Assembly: GCA_003152315.1 (NCBI GenBank)
Contig: PLZV01000019.1
Location: 1-51,556, forward strand
Direction: 5' to 3'
Source: Verrucomicrobiota bacterium
GTDB lineage: Bacteria; Verrucomicrobiota; Verrucomicrobiia; Palsa-1439
Length of the DNA: 51,556 nt
Positions 39,521 through 48,496 of this stretch are shown here, in pieces. A program made the position numbers and the translations under genes. The notes under the pieces are model-generated. The model was not told the origin of the DNA. It worked only from the letters and a program-made list of their open reading frames with translations, and did no database searches. Numbering within the stretch: the stretch's first letter is position 1; each line of letters starts with the position of its first letter.

Positions 39521-39603
39521 GGGTGACACGCCATCATGAACAGCGAACTTACCCCTTTACCGAAGACAAAAAGATGTGACCCCATTTTCCCTTTCAATAG
39601 TCG
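39521..39603. other. Short convergent spacer
   Basis: Between the lyase-like gene and the convergent DUF4062 gene. It contains GGGGTGACAC near 39521 and AGATGTGACCCC near 39572, an imperfect inverted pair. The second matches in inverted form the motif near 25054. Confidence 0.35.
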
Positions 39604-40797
39604 TTAAAAAAGCTCCGAGAGCAGTTTGTCGGTTTCTGTAGTGATCTTGCGGAATGCTACCGCATCTTCGATTACGGAATCGAGAAGGGCGATGGCTCTC
39701 GTCTTGGCCTTGTTGAAACTGCCTGTTAGGCGAGGTAGCTTGATAAGACTATCTCGAAAACCTGCCATTGAATTTTGATACCCCTCTAGCTGGTGTAGGA
39801 GTCGCTGAACTTGCTCATGTGTCGGGCGAGTGTTTTCTTTGTTGCTACCCTGAAAATCCGTTATCATCGCTGCTGCTTTTCCTAGCGACTCAACTCCTTC
39901 CTTAAATGCGTTCTTAAGAACAGGCAATTCGGGCTGCATTCTCGCGCAAAAATCGTCTAAGTCTTGGGCTGAAGCATTCGCTACACGTTTCGCAGCTTTA
40001 ATATCAATTGGCTGTTTAGCGGTGATAGCGGTCATTTCTTCCGTTCGGGCGTTTGTTTTCAAGGTCAGGTCATTCATTACGGCAGTGATTCGGTCGGCAC
40101 TATCGGCTGCTTTCATAAGGCTCGAGTTGCCTATCTCGATATAGTCTAGAAAACCAAGCTCGTCTGAGGTCTGTTCTGGAATGCCAGATAACGAGACGGG
40201 TGAAGGTTCAACTTCTATGGCTCGGTTATTACCAGTCGTTGTAGTGGCGGGCGCATCCCCCATTCTTTTCTTCCATTCTTGAACCACCCTGCTGAGGTGA
40301 AGGCGGAGCAACTGTGAAAACTCGTCGGGAGCGCTAAAGTTCCAGTAGAGGGAGCCCATCTTGCCAAGTTTCTCTCGAAAGCTATTGACTTGTCCGAGTT
40401 GAATAATGTCGATCTTGGTTGGAGAGATGGGCGCATCTTTGAAATAGAACATGATGGTTAAGGTGTCGGGGTGCTCGCGGTGACGGCTATATGCGCGCTC
40501 GAATTCCTCGGTTGTTCCAGAACCGCTACGTCCAGTGGGCGTACCAAACCGGCTCCACATGATTCCAATGAAGATGTCGTGGTCGTCTGGTATTTGCTTG
40601 TTGATGACAGCTTGTGGATCAGCGGCGACATCTGGATAGGCGTGGGTTTCCCACTTCACAAGTTCCAGTCGTATCCCTAGGGTCTTGCTCCACGTTATGT
40701 TCAACTCTCTAATGATTTCTTCGAGAAGCGATCTTTCTTCGCTCACATCTGCGGGTGAGGCGACAAACACTTGAAGAATGGTTTGATTCAGCGGCAT
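39604..40797 (-). CDS. DUF4062 (TIR-like) protein with helical C-terminal domain
   Basis: 397 residues from ATG 40797 after GAGGACACC. Residues 1-110 match DUF4062: LQVFVASPADVSEERSLLEE, then LVKWETHAYPD, DHDIFIGIMWSRFGTPTGR and SGTTEEFERAY, a Rossmann-like fold related to TIR domains. A Thr/Pro linker near 190-215 is followed by a helical region of about 180 residues (SADRITAVMNDLTLKTNART-type helices) with no recognised repeat. DUF4062 and TIR-like domains are common N-terminal parts of defence proteins, where they sense or consume nucleotides. Here no NTPase follows, so the second half could be the sensor. Base composition is visibly AT-richer than in the flanking lyase and waaA genes, consistent with recent acquisition. 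Confidence 0.8.
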   Translation of the reverse strand: MPLNQTILQVFVASPADVSEERSLLEEIIRELNITWSKTLGIRLELVKWETHAYPDVAADPQAVINKQIPDDHDIFIGIMWSRFGTPTGRSGSGTTEEFERAYSRHREHPDTLTIMFYFKDAPISPTKIDIIQLGQVNSFREKLGKMGSLYWNFSAPDEFSQLLRLHLSRVVQEWKKRMGDAPATTTTGNNRAIEVEPSPVSLSGIPEQTSDELGFLDYIEIGNSSLMKAADSADRITAVMNDLTLKTNARTEEMTAITAKQPIDIKAAKRVANASAQDLDDFCARMQPELPVLKNAFKEGVESLGKAAAMITDFQGSNKENTRPTHEQVQRLLHQLEGYQNSMAGFRDSLIKLPRLTGSFNKAKTRAIALLDSVIEDAVAFRKITTETDKLLSELF

Positions 40798-41041
40798 GGT
40801 GTCCTCATTTTATGGGTAAAAGCGGGTGGGTTCATTTTTCGTAATCATAGTGAGTCGAGGGTGCGCCAAGTTCGCCGCAACCTCTTGTCGCTTGCCAGCC
40901 GATAGCTGATTCTGTAGACGCCATAGCGCATGTCGCCGGGTGTTTGCAAGGCGAATTGTTCACAGGCCAGCTAACGGACAGCCCGGGCGGCTTCGACAAA
41001 CCCAGGATGACAGGTGCGGAATCGGGTACTGATATTTCTTC

Positions 41042-41070
41042 TGGACATCGTATTGCGATAATGGTATGGT
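41042..41070 (+). promoter_or_regulatory. Conserved promoter of the paralogue element, copy 3
   Basis: -35 TGGACA, a 17-bp spacer (TCGTATTGCGATAATGG) and -10 TATGGT. Spacing and spacer sequence match copies 1 and 2, but there is no gene downstream. Confidence 0.65.
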
Positions 41071-41157
41071 GCGGGCATGTTCTCTAGGCGTGAGAATATG
41101 AGAGTGAGTTGCAACCAACCCCCACCCTCCTGCTTCGGTCAAGGCACGCAAAACAGC

Positions 41158-41191
41158 GGCGCGAAACCCTTCGGGCTTCGCGCCCTACAAT
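41158..41191. repeat. Dispersed palindrome GGCGCGAAACCC...CGCGCC
   Basis: A 34-bp unit with near-perfect arms GGCGCGAAACCC and GGGCTTCGCGCC around TTC, ending CTACAAT. It recurs in inverse orientation, with one change, at 50569-50602. Confidence 0.75.
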
Positions 41192-41273
41192 CGGACCAGC
41201 GAACAAGCGCGACAAGATGGCGCAGTTTCGTCGCTTCAGGGGAGAGAAAGCCCCCCCCATATACGTTTCTGCG

Positions 41274-41371
41274 AAACGAACCCACCGTTTTGCGATGATT
41301 CTTTTGATGTAACCACCAATGAGTACGGCAGTTGCGATGGAAACTCGTCAAAGAAATCGGTGGGTTCGTTT
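41274..41371 (+). repeat. Structured inverted repeat, copy A
   Basis: The 14-bp arms AAACGAACCCACCG (41274-41287) and CGGTGGGTTCGTTT (41358-41371) are perfectly complementary across a 70-bp interior. The interior shares TTGATGTAACC and AGTTGC with copy B at the same offsets. In copy B the inner arm bases are CCCGAAT/ATTCGGG instead of CCCACCG/CGGTGGG, a compensatory difference. Confidence 0.8.
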
Positions 41372-41419
41372 TGGAAAACGAACCCAATTTTAGGGGGTTT
41401 CGACGTGCTTTTACAACGA

Positions 41420-42739
41420 TTATCCCGATTTTTTGAGCGCCTTTTCGATCAGGTCGACGCAGCGGGTGGTGGCGCCGACGTTGGCCTGGATGACGCGGTG
41501 GGCGGTGGCGGCGATGGCTTGGCGGCGGTCGGGGTTTTCCAAAAGTTCCTCCACGGCGCGGCGCAGGGCGTCGCCGTCGGGGACCTGGACGCAGGCACCT
41601 GCGGCGATGAACTGGCGGGCGATGGCGCGGAAGTTCTGCATGTTGGGCCCGAAGATGACGGGATGACCGCTGGCGGCGGCTTCGACGATGTTCTGGCCGC
41701 CCTGCCCCACGAGGCTCTTGCCGACAAAGATGACCGTCGCGACCTTGTAAAACCATTTCAGTTCGCCCGTGGTGTTGACGATGAGGCAATCGTAGGGTTT
41801 GGCGGTCTGCTCGAGGTGCGAGTTGATCTCGGAGCGGAGCACGAATTTGATTTGTTTGCGGCGGGCAAGGTCCGCGACCTCGCGCGTGCGTTCGACGTGG
41901 CGCGGGACGAGGACGAGGAACAGGCGCGGGAATCTTACCTGCAGATCCGTGAAGACATTGAAGAGGATTTCCTCCTCGCCGGGGTGGGTGCTCCCCGCGA
42001 CCAGGATTGGTTGCGCCGGCGAGATGCTAATTTGCTTGAGCAATTGGACGGGATCGACGTTCTGCACATCGGCATGGGGCATGGAGACATCGTACTTCAT
42101 GTTGCCCGTCATGTGGACGCGGCCGCGGGGCACGCCGAGAGCTGCGAAGTTGTCGGCATCCTCCGGGCTTTGCGCGCAGACCAGGGAGAGGTTGTTGAAA
42201 ACCTCGGAGGAAAGTCCGCCCAGACGTTTGTAGCGCCGCTCGGAACGGAGGGACATGCGGCCGTTCACGAGAAACAAGGGCACGCCGCGGCGCGCGGCCA
42301 TCCAGATGTGGTTGGGCCACAACTCGGATTCCATGAGGACGATGAAGTCGGGCCGGATCAAGTTGTAGGCGCGGCGGACGGCCCAGGGGAAATCCTGCGG
42401 AAAGTAGAGCAGCTCGACTTCCTGCGGCAGGCGTTCGTAAGCGAGCGCGTAGCCCGTCGAAGTCGTGGTGGTCACGACGATGCGCAGGTCGGGAAACTTG
42501 CGCTGCAACGCGCCAATGAACAGGAGCGCGACGTTTACTTCGCCCACGCTCACCGCCTGGATCCAGCAGCGCGGTTCTTTCCTGGGAGCGAGTCGTTCAC
42601 GCAAGTCTGCGGAATAAAAACCGAAGCGTTGCCAGAAGTTCTCCCGGTACTTGCCGCGCTTCCACATTTTGTAGAGGAACAAGGGGCTCAACAGCACAAA
42701 GCCCAACGAGTACAATATTGTGTACAGAAGCCGAATCAC
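41420..42739 (-). CDS. waaA: 3-deoxy-D-manno-octulosonic acid (Kdo) transferase
   Basis: 439 residues from a GTG at 42739 (VIRLLYTILYSLGF). The frame is open far upstream, but that part is unlike the family. An N-terminal membrane segment anchors the GT30 enzyme on the cytoplasmic face. Recognisable blocks are CWIQAVSVGEVNVALLFIGA, TTTTSTGYALAYERLP, FIVLMESELWPNHIW with the catalytic Glu, NGRMSLRS, GNMKYDV, VAGSTHPGEEEI and LVGQGGQNIVEAAASGHPVI. It adds Kdo to lipid A precursor, indicating a lipopolysaccharide-bearing outer membrane. It diverges from the hybrid kinase gene; the shared upstream spacer is 42740-42934. Confidence 0.93.
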   Translation of the reverse strand: MIRLLYTILYSLGFVLLSPLFLYKMWKRGKYRENFWQRFGFYSADLRERLAPRKEPRCWIQAVSVGEVNVALLFIGALQRKFPDLRIVVTTTTSTGYALAYERLPQEVELLYFPQDFPWAVRRAYNLIRPDFIVLMESELWPNHIWMAARRGVPLFLVNGRMSLRSERRYKRLGGLSSEVFNNLSLVCAQSPEDADNFAALGVPRGRVHMTGNMKYDVSMPHADVQNVDPVQLLKQISISPAQPILVAGSTHPGEEEILFNVFTDLQVRFPRLFLVLVPRHVERTREVADLARRKQIKFVLRSEINSHLEQTAKPYDCLIVNTTGELKWFYKVATVIFVGKSLVGQGGQNIVEAAASGHPVIFGPNMQNFRAIARQFIAAGACVQVPDGDALRRAVEELLENPDRRQAIAATAHRVIQANVGATTRCVDLIEKALKKSG

Positions 42740-42934
42740 GGGGGGACAATAGCGAAATCGTCGCACGGTTGCGAACGCGATATTCCTACCAAATTCAGGT
42801 TCAATCTCCAGAAGCTCTCCCAGCGGACAAAATGGCACTGTTTCAAGCGCATCGGAGGGGCAAAAAAACACACCGAATTGGCCGAAATCACCCAGTTTCC
42901 GGTGTGGCACACGAGTTGCGCAATAAACAGGTTG

Positions 42935-45900
42935 ATGAACCGTGCCTCTACCCACACGCTCGAGCCGGTAGGCGCCGAGAACGGCCGGACAGAGGCGCAC
43001 TTTCGCTCACTGATTGAAAACACCACCGACATCATCACCATCCTGGAGGCTGACGGCAACATCCGCTACGAAAGCCCGTCCATCGAGCGCATTCTCGGCT
43101 ACAAGCCAGAGGAATTGATTGGGCGTAATGTTTTCGAGTTAATCCACCCTGACGATGTTGCCAGAATCCAAAAGATTTTTACCGAGGGCCTGATCCGGGC
43201 CGGCCGCATCGAATCCGGCGAGTATCGGTTCCGCCACAAGGACGGTTCATGGCGAGTTTTTGAAGGGATCGGTAAGAGCCTTCTTGAGGATCCCACCGTC
43301 CGGGGAGTCATCGTCAACTCCCGCGACATCACGGAGCGCAAGCGGATGGATAATGCGTTGCACAAGGTGCAGCAACAGCAACGCGCGCTTCTCGACAACA
43401 TTCCCGACCTGGCCTGGGTCAAAGACACACAGAGCCGATACATCGCCGCCAATGAAGCGTTCGCCGAGGCCCTGGGTTGCACGCCCGAAGAAATGGTCGG
43501 CAAGACCGATTTCGATTTTGTGCCTCGCGACCTGGCGGAACACTATACTGCCGACGACAAACAAGTGATGGAGCTGCGTCAGCGCAAGTACATCGAAGAA
43601 CCTTTTGTAGACGCCGCGGGGAACCGCATCTGGGTTGAAACAATCAAGTCCGCGGTCTTGAACGATCAGGGAGAGGTTGCCGGGACGACCGGTGTCGCCC
43701 GCGATATCACCAAGCGCAAGCAAATGGATCAAGCGCTGCGCACAAGCGAAGAGCGGTACCGGACCCTGTTCGAGACGATGCGGGAAGGATTCGCCTTGTG
43801 CGAGATCATCTGGGATGCGGACGGCAAGCCTTGTGATTACCGTTATTTAGATGTTAACCCGGCGTTTGAGAAGATCCTGGGCGTCACGCGCAGTCAGACG
43901 ATCGGCAAGACAGTGCGAGAAATCTTCCCGCAAGTGGAGGAGTATTGGATCGATATCTACGGCAAGGTCGCCCTCACCAGCCAGCCCACTCGATTTGAGC
44001 ATTATTTGCGCGCCGTGGACAAACACTTTGAGGTGGCTGCCTTCAGCCCGAAACGCGGCCAGTTTGCCGCGATCTTCTCGGACGTAACCGGGCGCAAGCA
44101 AAACGAGGAACGCCTCCGCCTCCAAAGCACGGCCCTGGAGGCCGCCGCAATCGGCATCGCCCTCACCGACAGCAAGGGAACGATCCTCTGGGTCAACCCG
44201 GCCTTCACGAAGTTGACCGGCTACACCGTCGCGGAAGCCATCGGCCAAAATATGCGGCTGCTGAAGTCGGGCAAGCACGATGAAGGTTTTTATCGCAACC
44301 TTTGGGAGACGGTGAATTCAGGCAAGGTCTGGCAGGGCGACATAATCAACCGCCGCAAAGACGGCAGCCTCTATGATGAAGGGATGACGATCACGCCCGT
44401 GCGCGACGAGCGCGGTGAAAGCACCTACTTCATCGCGATGAAGCAAGACATCACGGACCGCAAGCAGGCGGAAACGTCGCTGCGCGAGAGTGAAGAATTG
44501 TTCCGCTCGCTGAGCGTTTCCTCACCGCTGGGTATCTTTCTCACCGACATCCAGGGCCGATTGACATACGCCAACCCCCGCTGCCGTGAACTCTACGGCT
44601 TCACGCTGATGGAGAGCCAGAACGATGGGTGGACGCAATTCATCCATGTCGATGACCGCGAATGGGTCACCCGGCAATGGCAGGTATTCATCACCGACGG
44701 GATCGATTATTCCTGTGAGTATCGCGTCTGCCATCGCAATGGTAACGTCCTGTGCGTCCATGTGCGTGCCGGCCGCATGCAGTCAGAGCGCGGTGAGTCG
44801 ACGGGCTTCGTCGGGACCATCGAGGATGTTACGCTCCGCAAACGGTCAGAAGACGATCTGCGGGAAAGCAAACAGAAACTGGAGCACGCGCTGGAAGAGT
44901 TGCAGGAGGCCCAACAGCAAGTCATCCAGCAAGAACGCCTGCGGGCGCTGGGCACCATGGCCAGCGGCATTGCCCACGATTTTAACAACGCCCTGGCCGC
45001 CATCCTCGGCTTCACCGAACTCTTGATCTATCGTCCTGAAACCCTTGCCGACAAGGAAAAGACACTGCGCTTTCTCCAGATGATGAACACCGCGGCCAAG
45101 GATGCGGGCAACGTCGTCAACCGTCTGCGTGAGTTTTACCGCCAGCGCGAGGAAGGCGAAGTTTTTGTCCCGGTCGATCTCAACCGCCTCGCGGAAGACG
45201 CTGTCTCCCTCACCCAGCCGAAATGGAAGAACCAAGCGGAGGCCAACGGTATCGCCATTCACGTGGCCACCGAATTGGGCAACATTCCAACGGTCGACGG
45301 CAACGCCGCCGACCTGCGCGAGGCGCTCACTAACCTCATTTTTAACGCCGTTGACGCCATGCCCCAAGGCGGGACGATTACGTTACGCACCCGGCTCAAC
45401 AACTCCCGCGTCATTCTTGAGGTCATCGACACTGGCACGGGCATGACCGATGAGGTCCGAACCCGTTGTCTCGAACCGTTCTTCACCACCAAAGGCGATC
45501 GCGGTACGGGCCTTGGCCTGTCGATGGTCTACGGCATTCTCCAGCGCCACCAGGGCACCGTCGACATCCAATCGAAGCTGGGGAATGGTACGACATTCAT
45601 TCTTTCGTTGCCCATCGCCGTCAAACCACAACCGCCAAAGGAAACTGACTCCGCACCGTGCGTCCTTCGCCCGTTGCGTGTGCTGTTGGTGGATGACGAG
45701 GATCTTGTACGGCGAATTCTCAAAGAGTTTCTGCTGGGTGACAAGCACATCGTGGAGACCGCTGCCCACGGAAAGGAAGCCCTTGACAAATTCCAGCGCG
45801 CGGAGTTCGACGTCGTGATTCTTGACCGCGCGATGCCGGACATGAGCGGCGACCAAGTCGCTTTGTCCATCAAGCAACTCAAGCCAGAAACACCCATCAT

Positions 45901-46063
45901 CCTGCTCACCGGCTTCGGCTCCATGATGCAAGCCGCCGGCGAACAACCTCCTGGCGTGGATCTGGTTGTCAGTAAGCCCGTCACCATCCTCGGCCTGCGC
46001 GAAGCGGTGGCGAAGGTGGTCGCGAAGTATTCTCCCGCCACGCCCGCCGCGCTCAACGCGTGA
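42935..46063 (+). CDS. Hybrid sensor histidine kinase with five PAS domains
   Basis: 1042 residues from ATG 42935. The frame is open back to 41360, but that stretch is the antisense of waaA and is rejected. There are five PAS/PAC units of about 120 residues: 25-145, 148-268, 270-388, 390-515 and 515-640, each ending in a DIT-x-RK-type hinge. A coiled coil (LEHALEELQEAQQQVIQQER) precedes the HisKA domain with His681 in SGIAHDFNN. The ATPase domain has NLIFNAVDAMP, DTGTGM and GTGLGLSM. The C-terminal receiver has phosphoacceptor Asp964 (ILDRAMPD). There are no membrane segments, so it senses cytoplasmic redox, light or ligands. The response regulator gene converges just downstream. Confidence 0.93.
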   Translation: MNRASTHTLEPVGAENGRTEAHFRSLIENTTDIITILEADGNIRYESPSIERILGYKPEELIGRNVFELIHPDDVARIQKIFTEGLIRAGRIESGEYRFRHKDGSWRVFEGIGKSLLEDPTVRGVIVNSRDITERKRMDNALHKVQQQQRALLDNIPDLAWVKDTQSRYIAANEAFAEALGCTPEEMVGKTDFDFVPRDLAEHYTADDKQVMELRQRKYIEEPFVDAAGNRIWVETIKSAVLNDQGEVAGTTGVARDITKRKQMDQALRTSEERYRTLFETMREGFALCEIIWDADGKPCDYRYLDVNPAFEKILGVTRSQTIGKTVREIFPQVEEYWIDIYGKVALTSQPTRFEHYLRAVDKHFEVAAFSPKRGQFAAIFSDVTGRKQNEERLRLQSTALEAAAIGIALTDSKGTILWVNPAFTKLTGYTVAEAIGQNMRLLKSGKHDEGFYRNLWETVNSGKVWQGDIINRRKDGSLYDEGMTITPVRDERGESTYFIAMKQDITDRKQAETSLRESEELFRSLSVSSPLGIFLTDIQGRLTYANPRCRELYGFTLMESQNDGWTQFIHVDDREWVTRQWQVFITDGIDYSCEYRVCHRNGNVLCVHVRAGRMQSERGESTGFVGTIEDVTLRKRSEDDLRESKQKLEHALEELQEAQQQVIQQERLRALGTMASGIAHDFNNALAAILGFTELLIYRPETLADKEKTLRFLQMMNTAAKDAGNVVNRLREFYRQREEGEVFVPVDLNRLAEDAVSLTQPKWKNQAEANGIAIHVATELGNIPTVDGNAADLREALTNLIFNAVDAMPQGGTITLRTRLNNSRVILEVIDTGTGMTDEVRTRCLEPFFTTKGDRGTGLGLSMVYGILQRHQGTVDIQSKLGNGTTFILSLPIAVKPQPPKETDSAPCVLRPLRVLLVDDEDLVRRILKEFLLGDKHIVETAAHGKEALDKFQRAEFDVVILDRAMPDMSGDQVALSIKQLKPETPIILLTGFGSMMQAAGEQPPGVDLVVSKPVTILGLREAVAKVVAKYSPATPAALNA

Positions 46064-46100
46064 GGGTTTCCGTCCTTCTTTCCCGCGCGGCTGTCCGCCG

Positions 46101-46562
46101 CTACGGGTTCGCCTCCCGGGAAGCCCGCTCACGCATATCCCGGACAGCAAGGATGTACTGGTTCAGACGCTCTACATGGTCGGAGACGTGCGCCGTCTTA
46201 AACACCGCGCGAATGCGAATCAACAGTTCCTCCACCGCGAACGGTTTGCCCAGAAAATCATCAGCTCCCGCCTCCATGCATTCTTCGAGGCGACCCGCCG
46301 CCGTCAGGGACGTGATAATAATGACGGGGATGTTCCGAGTGTCCTTGCCCGCCCGGATCGCCTTGCAGAATGTCAGTCCATTCAACTTGGGCATGTTAAC
46401 GTCGAGCAGGATCAAATCCGGCATCAACGCCAGCGTCTTCTGCACCGCATCCTTGCCATCGACCGCCGTATAGACCAGCGTATTCTCGAGCACGAGAATG
46501 CTTTCCAATACCTCCCGCATCCCCGGATCGTCGTCGACCACCAAGACTTTTCGTTCGTTCAA
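46101..46562 (-). CDS. Response regulator (receiver with short C-terminal extension)
   Basis: 153 residues. Receiver: DDD at 10-12, phosphoacceptor Asp54 (ILLDVNMP), IITS and Lys in LGKPFA. The C-terminal 30 residues (HVERLNQYILAVRDMRERAS) form a helix but no known output domain. It is convergent with the hybrid kinase 38 bp away, so a functional pair is possible, though divergent partners are equally likely. The spacer 46563-46814 holds a CTTTAGCGACGGCGGATTC repeat and no gene. Confidence 0.9.
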   Translation of the reverse strand: MNERKVLVVDDDPGMREVLESILVLENTLVYTAVDGKDAVQKTLALMPDLILLDVNMPKLNGLTFCKAIRAGKDTRNIPVIIITSLTAAGRLEECMEAGADDFLGKPFAVEELLIRIRAVFKTAHVSDHVERLNQYILAVRDMRERASREANP

Positions 46563-46814
46563 ATGAATCCCCGCGCTCTCCAGTGCTTATACCGTCTCGC
46601 CGTCCCTCAAACAAGTTTTTCAAACCGAGCGGAGCGCGACTACCAGCCTCGCCAGCTTCTCCGCCATAGCTTTAGCGACGGCGGATTCCCCGTATGTCAA
46701 AGAACCGAGCGGACTATACACATCTCTTCAATGGCGTGTCCAGCAAAACTATCGATTGAAGATAATTGGGTGTTTCGCCGGCATATCTTCCTCCATCCTT
46801 CCAGAACTACCCGG

Positions 46815-47276
46815 CTACTTGGCGGGCGCGGCGGGTGGCGTCCACTCCTCCTTGTGACCGAAGCCGATTTGATTGTCGATCAACCGGATCCATGTGGTGT
46901 CGATTCGCCACATCGCGGTATTCACCAACTCTCGCGTCAGAATTGCGTTGGGCTGTTGTAGGAAGGGGAACCGCGCGCTGTAGATCTCCCACGCCTGCGC
47001 CCGCTCGGAAGCGCGGAGCGGGCGACAGATGCCGCGAAACTGGACGCCCCGGATCTCACGCCAGTGTTGACGGTCGAGTTGGATCGTGCCCGCGACGGAC
47101 GGATTTGCCAGCATCGCCTTCCCGTGACGTGTCGCCGGATCCGTCACCACCTGGAAACGCAACTCATCGTCGACGGCATAGAACAGCGCAGCCGCGTAGG
47201 GGCTGCCATCCGCTTCCATGACAGCCAGCGTCAGCACCTGGTGTTCGCGGAGGAACTTCAGCAATCGTTCGCGCAC
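46815..47276 (-). CDS. Pyridoxamine-5'-phosphate-oxidase-like FMN-binding split-barrel protein
   Basis: 153 residues. The split-barrel pattern of YhbP/PNPOx-like proteins is visible: LREHQVLTLAVMEADGSPYA at the start, then LRFQVVTDPATRHGKAMLAN and VAGTIQLDRQHWREIRGVQF, with a C-terminal WIRLIDNQIGFGHKEEW. The protein probably binds FMN or haem; the substrate is unknown. It follows the HPr-fusion gene by 1 bp in the same direction, so the two are cotranscribed. Confidence 0.82.
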   Translation of the reverse strand: MRERLLKFLREHQVLTLAVMEADGSPYAAALFYAVDDELRFQVVTDPATRHGKAMLANPSVAGTIQLDRQHWREIRGVQFRGICRPLRASERAQAWEIYSARFPFLQQPNAILTRELVNTAMWRIDTTWIRLIDNQIGFGHKEEWTPPAAPAK

Positions 47277-47277
47277 C

Positions 47278-47907
47278 TCAATCTTGCAATGCCTCGTTTG
47301 CCAGCGGCTGCTTTGTCAGCAATTCTGCAAGCATCTTCAACGCTTGCTTGGCTTGGGAGCCGGTGGCGATGAACTCCAGTGTGTCGCCGAGTATCGTTCC
47401 CACGGACAGCAAGCCGAGGATGGATCGCACGTTCATGTAGGGGCGTCCTTCCAGCACGAAATTGTAGTACAGCATGCCTTCCCGATGCACGTAAATGTCG
47501 CAATCGAACTTCGCAGCGAGACCGGCCACGGCGGAGGCAGGTCGCAGATGCAGCCCATCCTTGTTCTGAATGGTCACCAGCACTCTCTCGAAGCCGTTCC
47601 GCTCCAGGGATTCACTTTCCGCACGCCAGATGTGGGCGTACTTCTGGCACCATTCCTCGGCTGCTGAAGTCTTGCCAATGTCCCGACCCTCTTCCATGGA
47701 GCGAAGGAACTTGTGCTTCTCGATCTCCTGCCGCTGCGCTAGATTGTCCCTTCGTAGCTTCTCGTTCCGCCAGTCTTTGGCGTAATTCTGTACGAAATCG
47801 GCAATCGCCTCCTCAATGGTCACTTCGGTCCCGCGTCTTAGCGAAAGGTAATACTTGTGCTCCTCGATGGCTTTCAGCTCGGTGGCGGTGAGGTTGGTCC
47901 CGTTCAT
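47278..47907 (-). CDS. HPr-domain protein with duplicated N-terminal module
   Basis: 209 residues from MNGTNLTA. Residues of about 107-195 form an HPr-like domain with the phosphoacceptor His120 in GLHLRPASAVAGLA and the later segment NVRSILGLLSVG. The N-terminus holds two related units of about 33 residues (14-46 and 63-95) sharing HKxxLS-type, A..FVQNYAKDWR / A..WCQKYAHIWR sequence, an internal duplication I do not recognise as a named domain. The serine-46-type region (NVRSILGL) is present, so both HPr phosphorylation sites may exist. It may be a regulatory carrier acting with the HTH-PTS IIA protein at 9641 (inference). Confidence 0.82.
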   Translation of the reverse strand: MNGTNLTATELKAIEEHKYYLSLRRGTEVTIEEAIADFVQNYAKDWRNEKLRRDNLAQRQEIEKHKFLRSMEEGRDIGKTSAAEEWCQKYAHIWRAESESLERNGFERVLVTIQNKDGLHLRPASAVAGLAAKFDCDIYVHREGMLYYNFVLEGRPYMNVRSILGLLSVGTILGDTLEFIATGSQAKQALKMLAELLTKQPLANEALQD

Positions 47908-48010
47908 TTTCAATCCCCCGGCTTACTCCGAATCCACAGCGATACCCACTGGCCTGAAAAGACCCGGAAACTCAATCGGCACACACATGATCTGGTCAGT
48001 CCTGCGCCGA

Positions 48011-48436
48011 TCAGGCCAGTTTCTTCAAAGTGTCTGTCGCTTTCTTGGCGTCCTCAGCAGTGTCGAGCGCCAGATAGCAGACGAATTTCGTCCCGACCCC
48101 GGCCGCCGAAAGACCACGCAGATTGATGCCCGCCCCGGACAACGCCTTCGCCATCTTCGCGCCCAAGCCCGGCTTGTCTATTCCCTCGATCCGCAAGGAG
48201 TGCAGGCTGCCGGTCCTCAGAAAACCTGCGGCCTCGGCGGCCTTCACCTGCTTCGCCCCTTTCAAAGGGGTGACGAACACGACACCCTTGCCGGGTCGCT
48301 CGGGCGCCCGACGAGCGATGACGAATTCCAAATTGGATCCCGCCGCCGTCAGCGCTGCCAACTTTTCCGCCAGGCCGCCTACCCGGTCCTTAATGCTTAC
48401 CGCCCACACATCCACCGGGGTCACTTTAAGTTTCAT
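48011..48436 (-). CDS. ACT-domain protein (two ACT modules)
   Basis: 141 residues in two similar halves. First half: VWAVSIKDRVGGLAEKLAAL and EFVIARRAPE. Second half: LRIEGIDKPGLGAKMAKALS and GINLRGLSAAGVG. ACT modules bind amino acids or related small ligands. There is no enzymatic domain, so it is a stand-alone sensor or regulator. An A/G-rich ribosome site (AGGAGGGCGG) precedes the ATG. Confidence 0.87.
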   Translation of the reverse strand: MKLKVTPVDVWAVSIKDRVGGLAEKLAALTAAGSNLEFVIARRAPERPGKGVVFVTPLKGAKQVKAAEAAGFLRTGSLHSLRIEGIDKPGLGAKMAKALSGAGINLRGLSAAGVGTKFVCYLALDTAEDAKKATDTLKKLA

Positions 48437-48496
48437 AACCGCCCTCCTCCTGGTTGGTTTCGTATTCTCCCGCGATCAGCTCTTGTCTATCGACGT

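Larger units (their letters stand above)
41000..41395 (+). mobile_element. Gene-less derivative of the promoter-gene-inverted-repeat element (copy 3)
   Basis: The plus strand carries the same left block as copies 1 and 2: TGACAGG, GAATCGGGTA, ATATTTCTTCT and the promoter at 41042-41070, followed by CATGTTCTCT. About 200 bp later comes the inverted-repeat structure A (41274-41371) in the same relative orientation. The protein gene that lies between these parts in the other copies is absent. The remainder of 40798-41419 shows no supported gene. Confidence 0.65.

Noticed and set aside
25054-39583. GGGGTCACATCT motif as a transposon end
   Set aside because: Only two short inverted matches (near 25054 and 39572), far apart and without a transposase or target duplication.
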